A stretch of 64,000 bases of DNA from Allium sativum (Eukaryota > Streptophyta > Magnoliopsida > Asparagales > Amaryllidaceae). The position numbers and the translations under genes were made by a program. The DNA lies in assembly GCA_030737875.1 (NCBI GenBank), contig CM060915.1, positions 356,435,863 to 356,499,862 on the forward strand, written 5' to 3'. A model generated the notes under the pieces. The model did no database searches and was not told the origin of the DNA. It was given only the letters and a program-made list of their open reading frames with translations. Shown piece by piece: positions 13,400 to 25,300 of this stretch (positions are counted from its first letter, which is position 1; each line of letters starts with the position of its first letter).

Positions 13400-14167
13400 G
13401 GTCAATGATTCACAACATAGCTATACAATCCAAATCATAGCTCAATCCAATTAAATTGTTGATTATCTTATTAAAGAAATCGAACTCACAAAAAGAAGGT
13501 CTTGCGTTCTGAAATCTGAGTTCTGAAATTGATTTAGCTCGCCTTTGTAGTAGATTCGTTATTGTTCAGATTAGAGTTGAATAGAACTGAATTGATTAGC
13601 TTTGATTTCCCTTTAGTTGGTGGCGGCTACTCTAGGTTACAAGACGACAGCATGACGGTCATAGTTCCAATTTTTATTTTGATTTTAGGGTTTGAGTCTA
13701 CCCATGTTTATATAGAATTTTAATTTAATTATAGCCGTCGGATGATCTTAGGGTTAATCAAAACCACTCAGTCAGGATAGGGTGACACCTCAGCCCTAAT
13801 GACTCAGCAAGGAGTCAGAAAGGACTCAGCAATGAGTCACAATGTGGATCAGATTGCACCAGAAAGCTGTGCAGGCTTTCTGCTCGGCCTGGGCGCACTT
13901 GGCAGGTGCGCCAGTGCCACTTTTGTACTGGCGCACTTCCCAAGTGCGCCAGTGCATATATTTTTTTTCTTTTCTAATTCTTCTTCCTAACTTCGTTCGT
14001 CCGTATCTCCTTCATCCGGTATCCGTTTCCCGCAAACTCGGACTCTATTTCAACCAGAATTCCGAGACGAACACAATGGCGCAACCCATTTCCCTTAATT
14101 CTCACATCTGAGAATAAATATTCTTTAATTTAGTTAATTTGATTATTCAAAAATTCGGGGTGTTACA

Positions 14168-15400
14168 ACCACTATGAGGTGTAACCCTTTTACTTAGACC
14201 ATCCACAACCCCGAATGACCACGACGCTTCAGTATGCCTCAATTAATGGCTTAACCGAGGAAGACCGTACCTCGTAAATTATTGAACCACTGTGAGTGGC
14301 ATATGGAATCAAGTCGTGCCACCGACACCATGAAATGCAGATGATTCCCAGTCTTTCTCAAAGTTTTCGCTCTGCTCTGGTTCTCTCGGCTCCCACCGAG
14401 AACCATTTCTACTTTCGACCAGCTTGCTACCGAGTTGGTGAAACAATTCACGATGCACGTTGAAGAATAAAACACCAAGACTCTCTCCAATCTTTATCAG
14501 GGCATAGGGGAAACGATTAAGAATTGCCTCAAACTCTTTAACAAATCCCTACGAAAGTCGAATACTTAGAGCCTCGCACCGTTTTGGTTCATTAACAAAG
14601 GGATTCTGTCATATTCCGCGTTCGGGTCTTGGATCGATAGGAAGCAACCAAAGATTTTGGAAGATTTTTATTAAAAGGATAATCAATTATTAGGTCAAGA
14701 AAAAACGCACAGGAACTCGGTCTGGTCATCCTAACAACCTACACTAAAGCATTATTCAAGACATTGTCAAGGGTAAACAAGTCGAAGAAGCCTCTGACAA
14801 GGGTAAAGGGATTGCCCAACTCAAGACCTAGCCAAACAACGACAAGCAAGGTGGCCATAACAAACAGTAGGTAGGCGATCCTAAGAAGCGTGACCACTTC
14901 GCACCTTACAAGATCTACACTGCGCTCAATTCCGAGTTGGAGACAATCTACTTAGAGACATGTGATATAATGCAATACAAGAAGCCCAACACCAGAGAAT
15001 CTACCGATCAGGAGAATAATTTCCGCAAATACTACATATCCCATGATACGTTCGGGCACAACATCGACGACTGTCGTCACCTCAAGGACGCCACTGAAAA
15101 GCTTATTCGAGAGAAATGCCTTGAGCAGTACGTTCAAAACCTTGCTTCTCAAGAAGCAGCCGCATTCCCTTTAACACCTGCACCTTCTCAAGCTCAAGCA
15201 GCACCTGGGGGTCCAATCCAAGACCTCCTTGATAGGATATCGTAATTAACACTATTTATAGTGGACCTCATCCTGCAAACAAAAGCTTCAAGCGTATGAA
15301 GTACACCAACTCAATCAAGCATGCCGACTATGAAGCATGCTCCACGTAAGACGAATCCATCTTAGCCAAGCTCTAAAAGACTATGCATGATGACATAGTC
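14168..15400 (+). pseudogene. gag, C-terminal part (Tat element), broken
   Basis: The frame resumes after the solo LTR. Around 14376-14470 it reads WFSRLPPRTISTFDQL and continues to LVKQF, the signature of the retrotransposon gag capsid-like domain. A longer open stretch at 14937-15245 contains KYYISHDTFGHNIDDC and then RHLKDATEKLIRE. This matches the nucleocapsid motif typical of Tat elements, but a tyrosine replaces the first zinc-binding cysteine. An alanine/proline-rich linker follows. Numerous stops and shifts show it is dead. A single gag-pol polyprotein would be expected in the parent. Confidence 0.8.
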
Positions 15401-16905
15401 TTCCATGAGAGGGATGCCACCAGAATTGAAGTTCCAACCATAGATCCACTTGTCATCCCTATATACATAAGTCTGGCCTATGTCAGAAAGGTCCTTATCG
15501 ACTCAAGGAGCTCTGTCAACACTACCTTTAAGTCGGCCTAGGATCAGATGAAACTTCTGGCCAAAGACCTAAAGCCATGCCATGCCACCATCCCTTGATT
15601 TGATGGCTCCTCCAGCAGGACAGTCAGTCTAGTAGATTTGTCGGTCCAACTCGAAGATTGGGATAGTAGCAAAGTCTAGATCCTCACCTTTATTGTCATC
15701 AATGTTTCCTATCCTTACAGTCTTCCTTGAACGTCCTCTCCTTGCAGAATTCCAAGTCTGCATAGCCTCATGGTCCCTCATTATGAAATTTCCAACAGAG
15801 TGTAGGATCGAAACCCTCAAAGACGACCAAGCTACCATGAGAGCCTGCTATCTCACAGAGTGGAAAGACGCCATCAATCAGGAGAAGGGTATGGGCATGG
15901 AACTTATCCATTGCGCCAAATCCGCAAGCACAGAGCAGCCACTAAAGTTTTAGGCTTGGCTCAGATGCAATTGTCGTCTCTCCTAAGATCTTGATCCCTG
16001 GGAAGATGAAGAGCCCAGTTCTGAAAGGGATACTCTAGTGGTGCCAACCGTCAACATTCCAATCAATCTCATTGATCCAACTCAGGCCTTAAAAATTGGA
16101 TCATAGCTCCATCCTGCAATAAAGGAAGAACTTGTGGATTTCTTATGGGCCAACCTAGATGTATTTTCTTGGACCCATTCATATATGTGTGGCATCGACC
16201 CGGGAACCGCCTGTCGCATGCTTAGTATCGATCCAAAGTATATTCCAATCAAGCAAAAACACTGAATCTTAGGAATAGAAAGATATGTGGCACTCAAAGA
16301 GAAAGTGGATAATCTATTTAATAATAGCTTTATCTGCGATGATCTCCATCCAGAATGGGTCTTCAACCCGGTCCTGGTCAGAAAATCAAATGGGAAATGG
16401 CAGATATGTTTTGACTATTTTGATTTGAATAAAGCATGACCAAAAGGCGGCTTCTTGCTTTCAAAGATCGACTAACTCGTTGGTTCTACTATAGGCTACC
16501 AACTTCTCTCCTTCATGGACATGTACTCAGATTACATCAAATTCCAATGCACCTTCCAGAATAGGAGCACACACTTCATTCATCATCGACCTTATGCTTT
16601 ATTGCTATGTCGTCATGCCCCAGTCTCAAGAATGTTGGAGCCACCTATCAGTGATTGGTTAAATGAATGTTTAAGGATCAAATTAGGAGATCCATGTAGG
16701 TCTACGGGGACAACATACCATTGAAAACAAGGGTATCGAACGACCACATCAACGACCTTGCGGAAATGTTCTCCATAAATATGGTATGAAACTCAATCTC
16801 TTGAAATGCTCTTTCGACGTTCCATCGGGAAAATTCTTGGATTTCATCGTTAATTCATAGGGGATCGAGGCAAATACAAAAAAAAAATTATTTCAAATTC
16901 GTCTA
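15400..16905 (+). pseudogene. pol: protease and reverse transcriptase, N-terminal part, broken
   Basis: The protease active site is recognisable at about 15482-15525 as VRKVLIDSRSSVN; the usual DSGSS has lost its glycine. Reverse transcriptase is visible from about 16130, including a stretch reading FNPVLVRKSNGKWQ near 16360 and a degraded SFMDMYSDY block near 16512. The catalytic YVDD is reduced to YGDN at about 16700. A stretch near 16820 reads SGKFLDFIV. Stops occur throughout. The enzyme copied element RNA into DNA; this copy lacks catalytic residues. Confidence 0.85.
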
Positions 16906-17222
16906 GTCACTCGGGGGATCCTGATGAAAAGAATTTAATTTAGTTTCCATCAAGCTAAAAAAGTATGTTGATGGTTCTAGTAAACCAAAACTACCATTTT
17001 CTAGCTATTTGTCTTTAATCTTAACTTATACAAGACAAAAATTGAAGATATAATTACGACTAGAAATGTACTTATGTTTTTCATCTTTATCCATAGATCC
17101 TTTACTTATATTTATTGATATTAATTGGAAGATATGATCCATTTTTTAATTATGCTTCATGACTCTACAACCCTTTTATTCAATTGAAATTGAATTTTGG
17201 ATACAAATCGCTGTCTAAAATA
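16906..17222. other. Roughly 320-bp AT-rich segment interrupting reverse transcriptase
   Basis: Homology to reverse transcriptase stops after about 16905 and resumes near 17223 with DIQAPQSIKDDQ. The segment between is AT-rich and unlike its flanks. I cannot identify it: no terminal inverted repeat or target duplication is obvious. An organellar fragment is possible on composition but unsupported. Confidence 0.4.
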
Positions 17223-17720
17223 TCTGGGATATTCAGGCCCCACAGAGCATCAAAGATGATCAAATCTTAAATGGGAAAGTAACCGCCCTAAGATTAATAT
17301 AAAAAGAAACTGATACTTGCATTCTTTCCTTTGACTTACTCAGAAAAGGGAAGCATAACTTTGCGTGGACACTGGAGTGCATTATCGCATTCCAGGACCT
17401 CTTGAATTACTTCGAGCGACCACCTAAACTCGTGGACCATGAAGACTAATTTAACCATTTGGTTGTTTCTGCTCGGCGTTAATGCGTGAAGAAGATCGTG
17501 TCCAACGACTAGCTTATTATATTAGCAAGAGATTGACAGGCGTTGAAAAGAACTATCCAAAGCTCGAAAAACTTGTTTACTTCTTGTTGATCTCTTCCCG
17601 AAAGCTTCGTCCATATTCTCAGTCTCATCCAATCAAAGTCTGTACTGACCAGCCGCTACAATAGGTCCTCCAACGATCGAGGCGTTTGCGTGACTTCTGA
17701 AATGGAATATCAAGCTGAGT
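17223..17720 (+). pseudogene. pol: reverse transcriptase end and RNase H, broken
   Basis: After the interruption the frame gives the connection region (QAPQSIKDDQ, then a FDLLRKGK block). It then gives an RNase H segment around 17482-17660 with RVQRLAYYISKRLTGVEKNY followed by PKLEKL and KVCTDQPLQ. These are standard landmarks of gypsy RNase H, the domain that degrades the RNA template. Frames shift between blocks. The spacing to the next domain fits the Tat layout. Confidence 0.8.
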
Positions 17721-17809
17721 CAATTCAAGCTTACCTTTTTATCCCTCGGCGAGCCATCCATGGACAAGCCCTAGCCAACTTTATTGCATAGTTCACTACT
17801 CCTGCGGAT

Positions 17810-18200
17810 CCTCCAGAAGATAGTGAGCCTCTGAATATCCAATGGAAACTATTCACCAATGGTTCGTCAAACAATCATTGTTTTAGCGTCGGATTCGTAT
17901 TTATTACTTTCCAGGAATGCTCGATTTGTTATGCTTTAAAACTCAACTTTCCTTCCGCCAACAATGATGCAAAATATGAAGCCTTAATTTTCGGGCTCGG
18001 AATCATTATCAGACCCAACGTCGAGGATATGCATATATACTTTGACTCATAGCTCATTGTATGCCAGGTGCATGAGGAGTATTAAGCCAAGGGGCATGCC
18101 TCACTCCCTACCTTTCTCGGGCTCGTGAACTACTTACTAACTTCGAGCAATGCATCATCACTCACATTCCTCGAGAATAAAACGAGAAGGCAGATTCATT
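17810..18200 (+). pseudogene. Second (archaeal-type) RNase H domain, broken
   Basis: The frame from about 17838 reads WKLFTNGSSNNHCFSVGFVF and continues with ALKLNFPSANNDAKYEALIF. This is the signature of the additional RNase H found after the ordinary one in Tat-lineage elements. The usual first catalytic aspartate (TDGSS) has become asparagine, while the glutamate of the AKYEAL block is kept. Having two RNase H domains is the strongest lineage argument on the plus strand. Confidence 0.8.
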
Positions 18201-18419
18201 GGCCAAACTAGCAAGTTCTGGGGATGCGCAACTATTGGGACACATCCCAATCGAAGTACTCAACTCTCTAAGTATCAATCAAATGCAGACCGATTCGATA
18301 TCAATGACTAAGGCCAGCCTGTACCCGAGTCATGGATGACTCCAGTCAAGATATACTTGGGGACCCTCCATGACAAGCGAAATGAAAAAACGAGCTCTCA
18401 TACGTAAATCATCACGCTA

Positions 18420-18895
18420 CATCATTCAAGATGGAGTGCTCTATGGAAGATGATCCCCTGTTTCGTTACTTCAGTGTGTAGCCGACAACAACATCGATCA
18501 TGTACTACTGGACATGCATGAAGGCGAGTGCAGGGACCACACTGGAGGGAACTCTAGAAAAAGGATTCTTCGATTTGACTATTTTTGGTCAACTCTCCAG
18601 TAGGATACAACAGACTACACCTGCAAGTGCGACAATTGCTAGAGATGCTCAAAAATTCCAGGAGCCATGCCTAAATAACTTACGCAGATGGTCAGTCCAT
18701 GGCCATTCATAATGTGGGGAATCGATATATCAGAGCTCTTCTGATGGCAAAAGGCAGCACTCAATACGCTATCATCGCAGTTGATTACTTTACCAAATGG
18801 GCTGAAGCCGAGACCCTCATGATAATCACTACCAAAAAAGTAATCAACTTTGTTGTTCACAACATCATCTATTATTATGGAGTTCCCAAGACTAT
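18420..18895 (+). pseudogene. Integrase, first part, broken
   Basis: The zinc-binding region is recognisable: a DMHEGECRDHTGG block near 18520 with the two histidines, then CKCDNC near 18620. The catalytic core follows, with WGID near 18714 in one frame and MAKGSTQYAIIAVDYFTKWA in another, so there is a frameshift between them. The frame is cut at YYGVPKTI by the TRIM at 18896 and continues at 19594. Integrase joined element DNA to the host chromosome. Confidence 0.85.
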
Positions 18896-19188
18896 TGTAA
18901 CACCCCTAAGTCCCACATTGTGGAAGCCTGTGTGAAGTGGTACTTATATAGTAGAGCTCATCTCTTACTAACACCGAGGCCTAGTGATGGGAAACCCTAC
19001 ACCTCAGAGGTGGCAAAGTAGGGACAATATTGGTGTTAGTAGGGAGGTTGGTTCAGCCTGTGTGGCAACGCCATGTGTTGGTGGATCTTGAAACTTAGCC
19101 GAGGCCTTTTGAGGAACAAAACCCCACACCTACATGGTGGCTAAGTTGGGGACAATATCTTGTGTGAACGAAGGTACGGGTTGTTACA
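18896..19188 (+). repeat. TRIM 5' LTR (293 bp)
   Basis: TG...CA ended repeat, almost identical to 19300-19593. It contains CTTATATAGTAGAGCTC, whose TATATA could serve as a core promoter. Confidence 0.93.
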
Positions 19189-19189
19189 G

Positions 19190-19201
19190 TGGTATCAAAG
19201 T
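19190..19201 (+). other. TRIM primer-binding site
   Basis: TGGTATCAAAGT begins two bases after the 5' LTR end. It matches the initiator-Met primer site TGGTATCAGAGC except at two positions. Confidence 0.85.
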
Positions 19202-19299
19202 CAATACCCAGCCGAAATTGTGGCTCCTGTGTGGACCACAGCGCCTAGGTGAGGTGTTTGTGAGCCAAAGAGGACGTTGGGCTCTGTAGGAGAGGAGAA

Positions 19300-19593
19300 T
19301 GTAACACCCCTAAGTCCCACATCGTGGAAGCCTGTGTGAAGTGGGTACTTATATAATAGAGCTCATCTCTTACTAACGCCGAGGCCTAGTGATGGAAAAC
19401 CCTACACCTGAGAGGTGGCAAAGTAGGGATAATATCGGTGTTAGTAAGGAGGTTGGCTCAGCCTGTGTGGCAATGCCACGTGTTAGTGGATCTCGAAACT
19501 TAGCCGAGGCCTTTTGAGGAACAAAACCCCACACCTATATGGTTACTAAGTTAGGGACAATATCTTGCGTGAAGGGAGGTACGGGTTGTTACA
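19300..19593 (+). repeat. TRIM 3' LTR (294 bp)
   Basis: Direct repeat of 18896-19188, preceded by a purine-rich tract at about 19289-19299 and followed by the target duplication. Confidence 0.93.
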
Positions 19594-20246
19594 ACTATCA
19601 TTTCTGATTATGGGACCTAATTTGAGAGTTCTGAGTTTAAGACCTTCTGTCGTCGACACTACAATGAAAAACGATTCTCGGTAGTTGCTTATCCTCAAGA
19701 CAATGGACAAGTAGAATCTATCAACAAAGTCATTAAATCCATCATCAAGAAGCGTTTGGAAAAGGCTGGAGGCAAGTGGGTAGATGAACTCCCTATAGCC
19801 CTTTGGGCTTACCGGACTAACCATAAGTCAGCAACCAACCAAACTCCATTCCTCTCTTGTATGGATCCGAAGTCGTCATTCCCATTGAGCTTGAGCTCCA
19901 GTCTCATCGAGTCACATACTATGATCCGAAAACCAACCAAAATCTCTTAGAATCACTCGATATACAAGAAGAGAAAAGAGATGAATCTGAACTCAGAGCA
20001 ATCGCATAATACCATCAATGGGTTTCCCAATACTTCAACTCCAAAGTTTGTTAAAAGCACTTTGACATGGGGAACCTCATCCTAAAACATATCTTTCCTA
20101 GACTGACCGATTTCAACCCTCGCTGGGAAGGTCCGTGCGTCATTCAACAAAGGCTTAGAGATGGAACTTTCAAAGTAAGAACCGTTGATGGCGCTGAATT
20201 CCAAAGGGAATGGAACAACGAGCATCTTCCTTGCTACTTTACTTAG
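19594..20246 (+). pseudogene. Integrase, second part, and end of pol, broken
   Basis: It resumes with TIISDYGT (the second catalytic aspartate) and continues through FSVVAYPQDNGQVESINKVI, which contains the third catalytic acid. It then reads a WVDELPIALWAYRTNHKSAT stretch and TPFLSCMDP. The C-terminal region reads LILKHIFPRLTDFNPRWEGP and ends EHLPCYFT followed by TAG at 20244. That is the usual end of Tat pol. Stops and shifts remain. Confidence 0.85.
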
Positions 20247-21289
20247 TTTACTGTACAGACTTACTACTTTCCATAAATTCTTTGTTTTCAAGATTCAAAA
20301 CATTGTAAAGAAAACACCATTACAGCTGATAGTTTACCAGTAAAGAAATTTCAGACATCCATGTTCTTGGTGTGTTTACTTTATGTGTAGTATGTTTGAG
20401 TAATGATAACAACCAAGTTGCATACACGAGTGCACAACATTGGACCGGTACCTCAGAGCTTGGCATCGATCAACCACCTCGAATCTTTACCAAGAATCAA
20501 ACCTTATGGAACGGACCGCCGTTCACAAGTCAACTCGAGTCTCAAACCAATGAAAAGGCCGAGTATAAATAAGTCGGGTTGCTTATTAACTTGAGTATCC
20601 AAATCCATCTCTTAGTCTCCGAAATGGGAGCAACCCACCAGACGAGTAAGTGCGCAACCGACCACTTGCTTGCTAACTTTGATCCTCCGAGCTTGGATGC
20701 CAGTATAAAACTAGTTAACCAATGACGCCCTCAACTCAAACCCAAATGAAACGACATGAGAGTATAAAGGACGAAACAACGACATCCATCTACAACTAGT
20801 AACGACTCAGAATCAATGGCTACAAGGGGGTTGCGAGAGTGGAGTCACCAAACCTGAACTCTGCATGACTCAAGAGCCATGACCGAAAGGAGGTTTCAAG
20901 AGTGAAGTTCATACAGTAAAACTCTAAACGACTCAAAATCACCAACTGAAAGGAGATCTCAAGAGTGGAGTCAACACACTCAAGCTTCGCTCGACTAGAG
21001 TATCTCAATAGCGAAGCCATAAATAACATTGGTTTAAGTGCAACGATGAGTAGATTTACATAAGTACAGAAATTGAAAAGCATAGACAAAAATTTAGACA
21101 CTTAGAACAATGCATGATGGAAGAAAAATGACTAAATTTCAATCACAAACCAAAATACAACTATGTTTTCTTTCAAACAACGTGATGCACATGAAAACCA
21201 CGTCGCATCTCCAAAAGTGAGGGTCGTACTTGCGATCCATCGGCCTAGCTAACAAAAAGTCTATATATAACAATTATTTGGATGATCCG
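20247..21289. repeat. Non-coding region after pol, with degenerate tandem repeats
   Basis: Between the pol stop and the antisense frame. From about 20820 to 21010 a unit of about 65 bp recurs imperfectly, each copy containing a GAAAGGAG or GGGGTTGC start, CAAGAGTGGAGT and a CGACTCAAAA-like end. I see no gene. Confidence 0.5.
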
Positions 21290-22347
21290 ACCTTCTTCTT
21301 CTCAGATTCGATTATGAATGGCTCATCCTCATCCTTTTCCTCCTCTTCGTGGAGCATCTCCCCTCGTTTCTCTTCTTACCCTTCGTCAAAGTAGGCTTGG
21401 GCTGAGGCTTTATTGCGAACCTTTCCCCTTTTCCTCGGAATCATCCGGGATTTTAGTGGTCCCTACTTCAGGGCCTCCTGTGACTTTTAGGAGATTAGGA
21501 TGAAACTCGATGGACAATGCCAGTAGTGCAGATATGTCCCATTCCTTTTTAGCCTACTTTACTTTCTTCGTCCCTGTTGGCTTTCTATTGATCCTCTCTC
21601 TCGGCCTTCTTGGCCTCCTTTTCCGCCTTCTTTTGAGCCAACCCGACCTGTCACTTCCTGTTATCTTCCGCATGTAGCCTATTAAGATCCTTCGCTGTCC
21701 TCCGGGCGGCCTCATCCTTAGCTTTCGTCCGAGCCGCCTCCTGAACCTTGGTCGAGCCTCCGTTTTGGATTTTTCCCTCACCTCCTCCTGAGTCTTAAGG
21801 AGAGCTTCCTCACTGGTTTGGCCTCTTAAGATCCTCCTCCCATGTCCTTCGGGAAGCCTCATCCTTAGCCTTCTTTCAAGCCACCTCCTGAACCTTAGAT
21901 TGGGCCTCTATTTCGTCTTTTGCCCTCACCTCCTTCTGAGCCTTAAGGAGAGATTCCTCATCGGCTTTCTTTTTTGCCTCCAACTCCTTCGACTATACTA
22001 GTAGTTAGGTTTTCTGTTGTTCGACCATTTCGTGCATAAGTTTCCAACCTTCCTCCGTCGGTTCGGTCACCTGCACATCCTCATCTTACTTCCCTTTCTC
22101 CTTTGGAAAAAGGTCTTCCATTCTAAAATCTCCCAACTCCAAACCCATGAGCATGCCCAAATGACTAAAATCCTCTCCTAGCTACCTCGTATAGGCTTCC
22201 ATATCAAATTTGGGCTCGACAGGCATTGTTGGTGCATAACCGGTTGTCACCTCTGCTTCAAAGGAACCTGCTCGACGAAGAAGAAGACAAGTTAGTCTAC
22301 TTCGACTTCATGTTACCATCCTTTTGAGTACCGGTAAAGAAGTGGGT
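21290..22347 (-). pseudogene. Antisense ORF of the Tat element, C-terminal part, broken
   Basis: Read on the minus strand from about 22317 downward, this gives a helical, charged region. It has FSHLGMLMGLELGDFRMEDL near 22130-22190, then long Glu/Lys/Ala-rich stretches (KELEAKKKADEESLLKAQKE near 21960), typical of a coiled coil. Frames shift several times, and the most basic stretch (21554-21862) is a shifted reading. The segment is the continuation of the frame at 28163-31440, separated by the 5.8 kb block. Antisense frames between integrase and the 3' LTR are known from Tat-lineage elements; their role is not established. Confidence 0.6.
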
Positions 22348-25300
22348 TATAACGATCCGACTTTTCGAATCTCGAAAATCAACACTAATACATCCTCTGT
22401 TTTCATGTATCTCAAATCAAGTGCCAGAAAGTCTGATAGACAGGGAAAAAATGGGATGGAAGAATAGAAGAAAGAAGACACAGAACATAATCTCACAATG
22501 GAACGAATAATCTATAATATAAACAATGCCTTTTACAAAAAAGCAAAAACATTTAATATACATAAGAGTGCACAATGAATCAGCGTGAGCAGTTATAACA
22601 ACTTGTCCTTACAATTGCTGATAAACACAACAACACACATAATGGAATAAATAAAATAATACGAGCATACGTCTTGGCACCAACTTCTCTTCTGAAGCTC
22701 CAAAAAAGCCCGAGTCTGATCTGAAAATATACTAGATCCGACCAGAGCATTATAATAAAATAACACCCGGATCAGGCTAGGCAACCGCTAGATAACTCAA
22801 CATAATTGTGACATATATCAATACAATTTGAGGCTGTACATAAGTCCGTGATGGTTATCCACTCAATAACATCCAAAACATTTACTAGGAGAAGTATAGT
22901 TGTATAGTAGATAATGTCCAGGGTATAGAATATAAATAAATTAGACAGATGGAATGGTTACATTTATTAAATGTACAAACAAAACAGATAAGGAACGTTC
23001 GCATATTGGATTTTTCCGTACGGATCTGAACTCCATGCACATGGATCAGAAGTTACCTACCAAGCATCGTATATTTCTAGATAAAATATACCATAAGGAA
23101 AGCATGACTGGCCCATGCACGAAAACTTTGACATTCATCACATGGAACCAAGTATATATCAAACTCAAGCTAGCGTGCAACTTCGAGAAACTCTTTCACA
23201 TTCAGATAATAAGCATACACTAGATTTGGAGTTAATATGCCCTGTCGTGGGTTAGCTAAACCCCAGATCACGCAGGCTACTCTGTCTTTAACCGTATCCG
23301 ATGTCGAGGTTTCGTTCGGCATTTTTCGCACGAGTCTTCATCACTTGAACAGAAGAAGAATTCCCAGTTGGCATCACACAACATAGTAGATCTCGAAATC
23401 ACACAATAGATGATTGTATATGGAAAACAACCTCGCTTGATTTCCATAAGAAACGACTAAGCATCCAAAGCACGATTGAGTCGTGAAGCACGACAATAGT
23501 CAAAGCACGATTAACTCATATAAACGGCTTCTAATTCCTTTTCCATTTAATTAATCTTTCATAAATTAAAACTTCTTTTATTAGTGGAACTACTTTTTAT
23601 CTAACAAAACTTCCTTTGTCTAATAAGACTTCATTGATTAATCAGTAACTTCTACTTGATTAATATTCCTTTATATACCGGTGTATATATTCAACTTATA
23701 CATATAAAACGTGTATAAACTCAATATCAGTCCTTCTCTTATATGCATAGGACTTCTGCCTGTCCTGAGCCATCTTCATGCATCTGCGGATAAGATTAAC
23801 CTTTTGTGAAGTTTCTCTAATCTGTAGGTGCTAGACCAGCCGAGAAAATTGATGAGCCTCAGTGATCCTCTATTTAGAGAGGAATCCGTGAAAAAGGCTC
23901 AGGGAGGATAGGATAAGGCTACCACCGCCGAATCCGGAGGAGGCACTGAACTGTCTAAGGCCGACACTTCTCATGATGATGACGAGGCATTTGTTCATAT
24001 AATTGTACTAAAGACGGAGCCATTTACTCTTTCTCTATTCCAATGCAGTTTTTAATACTTAAAAAGGTATTAATAAATGTATCCCTCCGGTATAAGTATA
24101 ATCATAATTCATTTCCATGATTTTCTTTCTAGCTTCAATATTTCAAAAGGTATCCATATACTTATCCCTCCAGTATAAGTATATGCATAATTCATTCCCA
24201 AGATTTTCTTTCTTTAAAATATAATTGAAGAGGTTAAAATCATCGTTTACTAAGAACCTCTTCTCTTTTATAAGTTAAACATCTAATTCAATATCTTTAT
24301 CCTGAAAGATTCCTACTCTTTTTTCTATCTTTATAATCTCATTATTAAAGATCTAAGTATATTCAAAACCCATTAAACCGTATATTTTCTGTTTAACTAT
24401 ATTTCATGGGTTTAAAAACAAGTATTTCCAAAACACTATTTACAAGAAACCCAAAACAATTCTTTTTATAGTTATCTTTAAACATTCATTTAAAGATTCA
24501 ATTATACTAACTTAGGTGATATAATCCGAGAGGGTTAAAGACGAATGTAATTAACACATTGTCACGGCAAACCCATGACCATTTTTATACTCATTTTCAT
24601 CCTTAAAGTATTCCTTTAAATTCTAATTAACGATAAATATTCAACAATGTGAAATACTAGTGATTTCTAAATCATTGATTATAATAGGTGTGTTATAACC
24701 AAATCATTTCCAAATCCTATCAAACAGGCTTAATTGGTTTCAAAATATATATACAATAAAATAAGTTAAAAACAAGTTTTAAATAAAAAGAGTCAAAATG
24801 TATATATAATAAAAACAGTTTAAAAATAGGTTTTAAAGTAACTAAAATACTGTTTTATATTTCAAAACCACTCACTTCCAATTTCCCAATTTCCGTTCCA
24901 TTTGTATAATTTTCCAATTAAGTCCAGTTATACCAAACACATCGAAATGTGTGAAATAGACAAACTCAATATATTATATAAAATATTATATTCACTCATC
25001 ACAATTCCACATACAACAATGTTATATATCCACTGGTAGTCAGGTTTAACGACCAATCAATTCAATTAAAAACATATGAATATAAATGCAATAATAATCA
25101 TATTGAGGAATCTTGTTCGATCCATCTAACCTGTCCTCCTGCATCACAGCTCATACATCAGCACATATAATGTAATAAAGTTCAAATTATCTAATTCATA
25201 TAAGACAAATCTTCTGCTACAACGCAGGTGGTGTCAAAGGTCATCCACTCTAGGGGTAGGTATATATATCGTCAACCACCAGCAAAGTAATAAATCAATC

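Larger units (their letters stand above)
11012..14167 (-). mobile_element. Solo LTR (3,156 bp) inserted in gag
   Basis: It begins TGTAACACCCC and ends GGGGTGTTACA, giving perfect 11-bp inverted termini of TG...CA type. It is flanked by the 5-bp target-site duplication ACCAC (11007-11011 and 14168-14172). There is no internal coding region and no second LTR, so it is a solo LTR left by recombination between the two ends of a full element. Both termini and the CCGGGCGGGTCC blocks match the element at 55133-59550, placing the two in one family. Minus orientation is inferred by analogy with the LTR at 1381-5512. The interior has tandem duplications near 12290-12500, 12893-13015 and 13291-13399, and a GC-rich inverted repeat near 13890-13960. 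Confidence 0.85.
18896..19593 (+). mobile_element. Complete TRIM (terminal-repeat retrotransposon in miniature)
   Basis: Two near-identical LTRs (18896-19188 and 19300-19593) enclose only 111 bp. Each begins TGTAACACCCCTAAGTCCCA and ends GGTTGTTACA. The 5' LTR is followed at once by a TGGTATCAAAG primer site, and the 3' LTR is preceded by the purine run GGAGAGGAGAA. A perfect 5-bp target duplication, ACTAT (18891-18895 and 19594-19598), flanks it and splits an integrase codon run. It has no coding capacity, so it must have been moved by proteins from another element. The few differences between LTRs suggest it is younger than its host. The LTRs lack the 5S-rRNA-like block of Cassandra TRIMs. 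Confidence 0.95.

Noticed and set aside
18896..19593. TRIM considered as a Cassandra element
   Set aside because: The LTRs lack the 5S-rRNA-like block that defines Cassandra.
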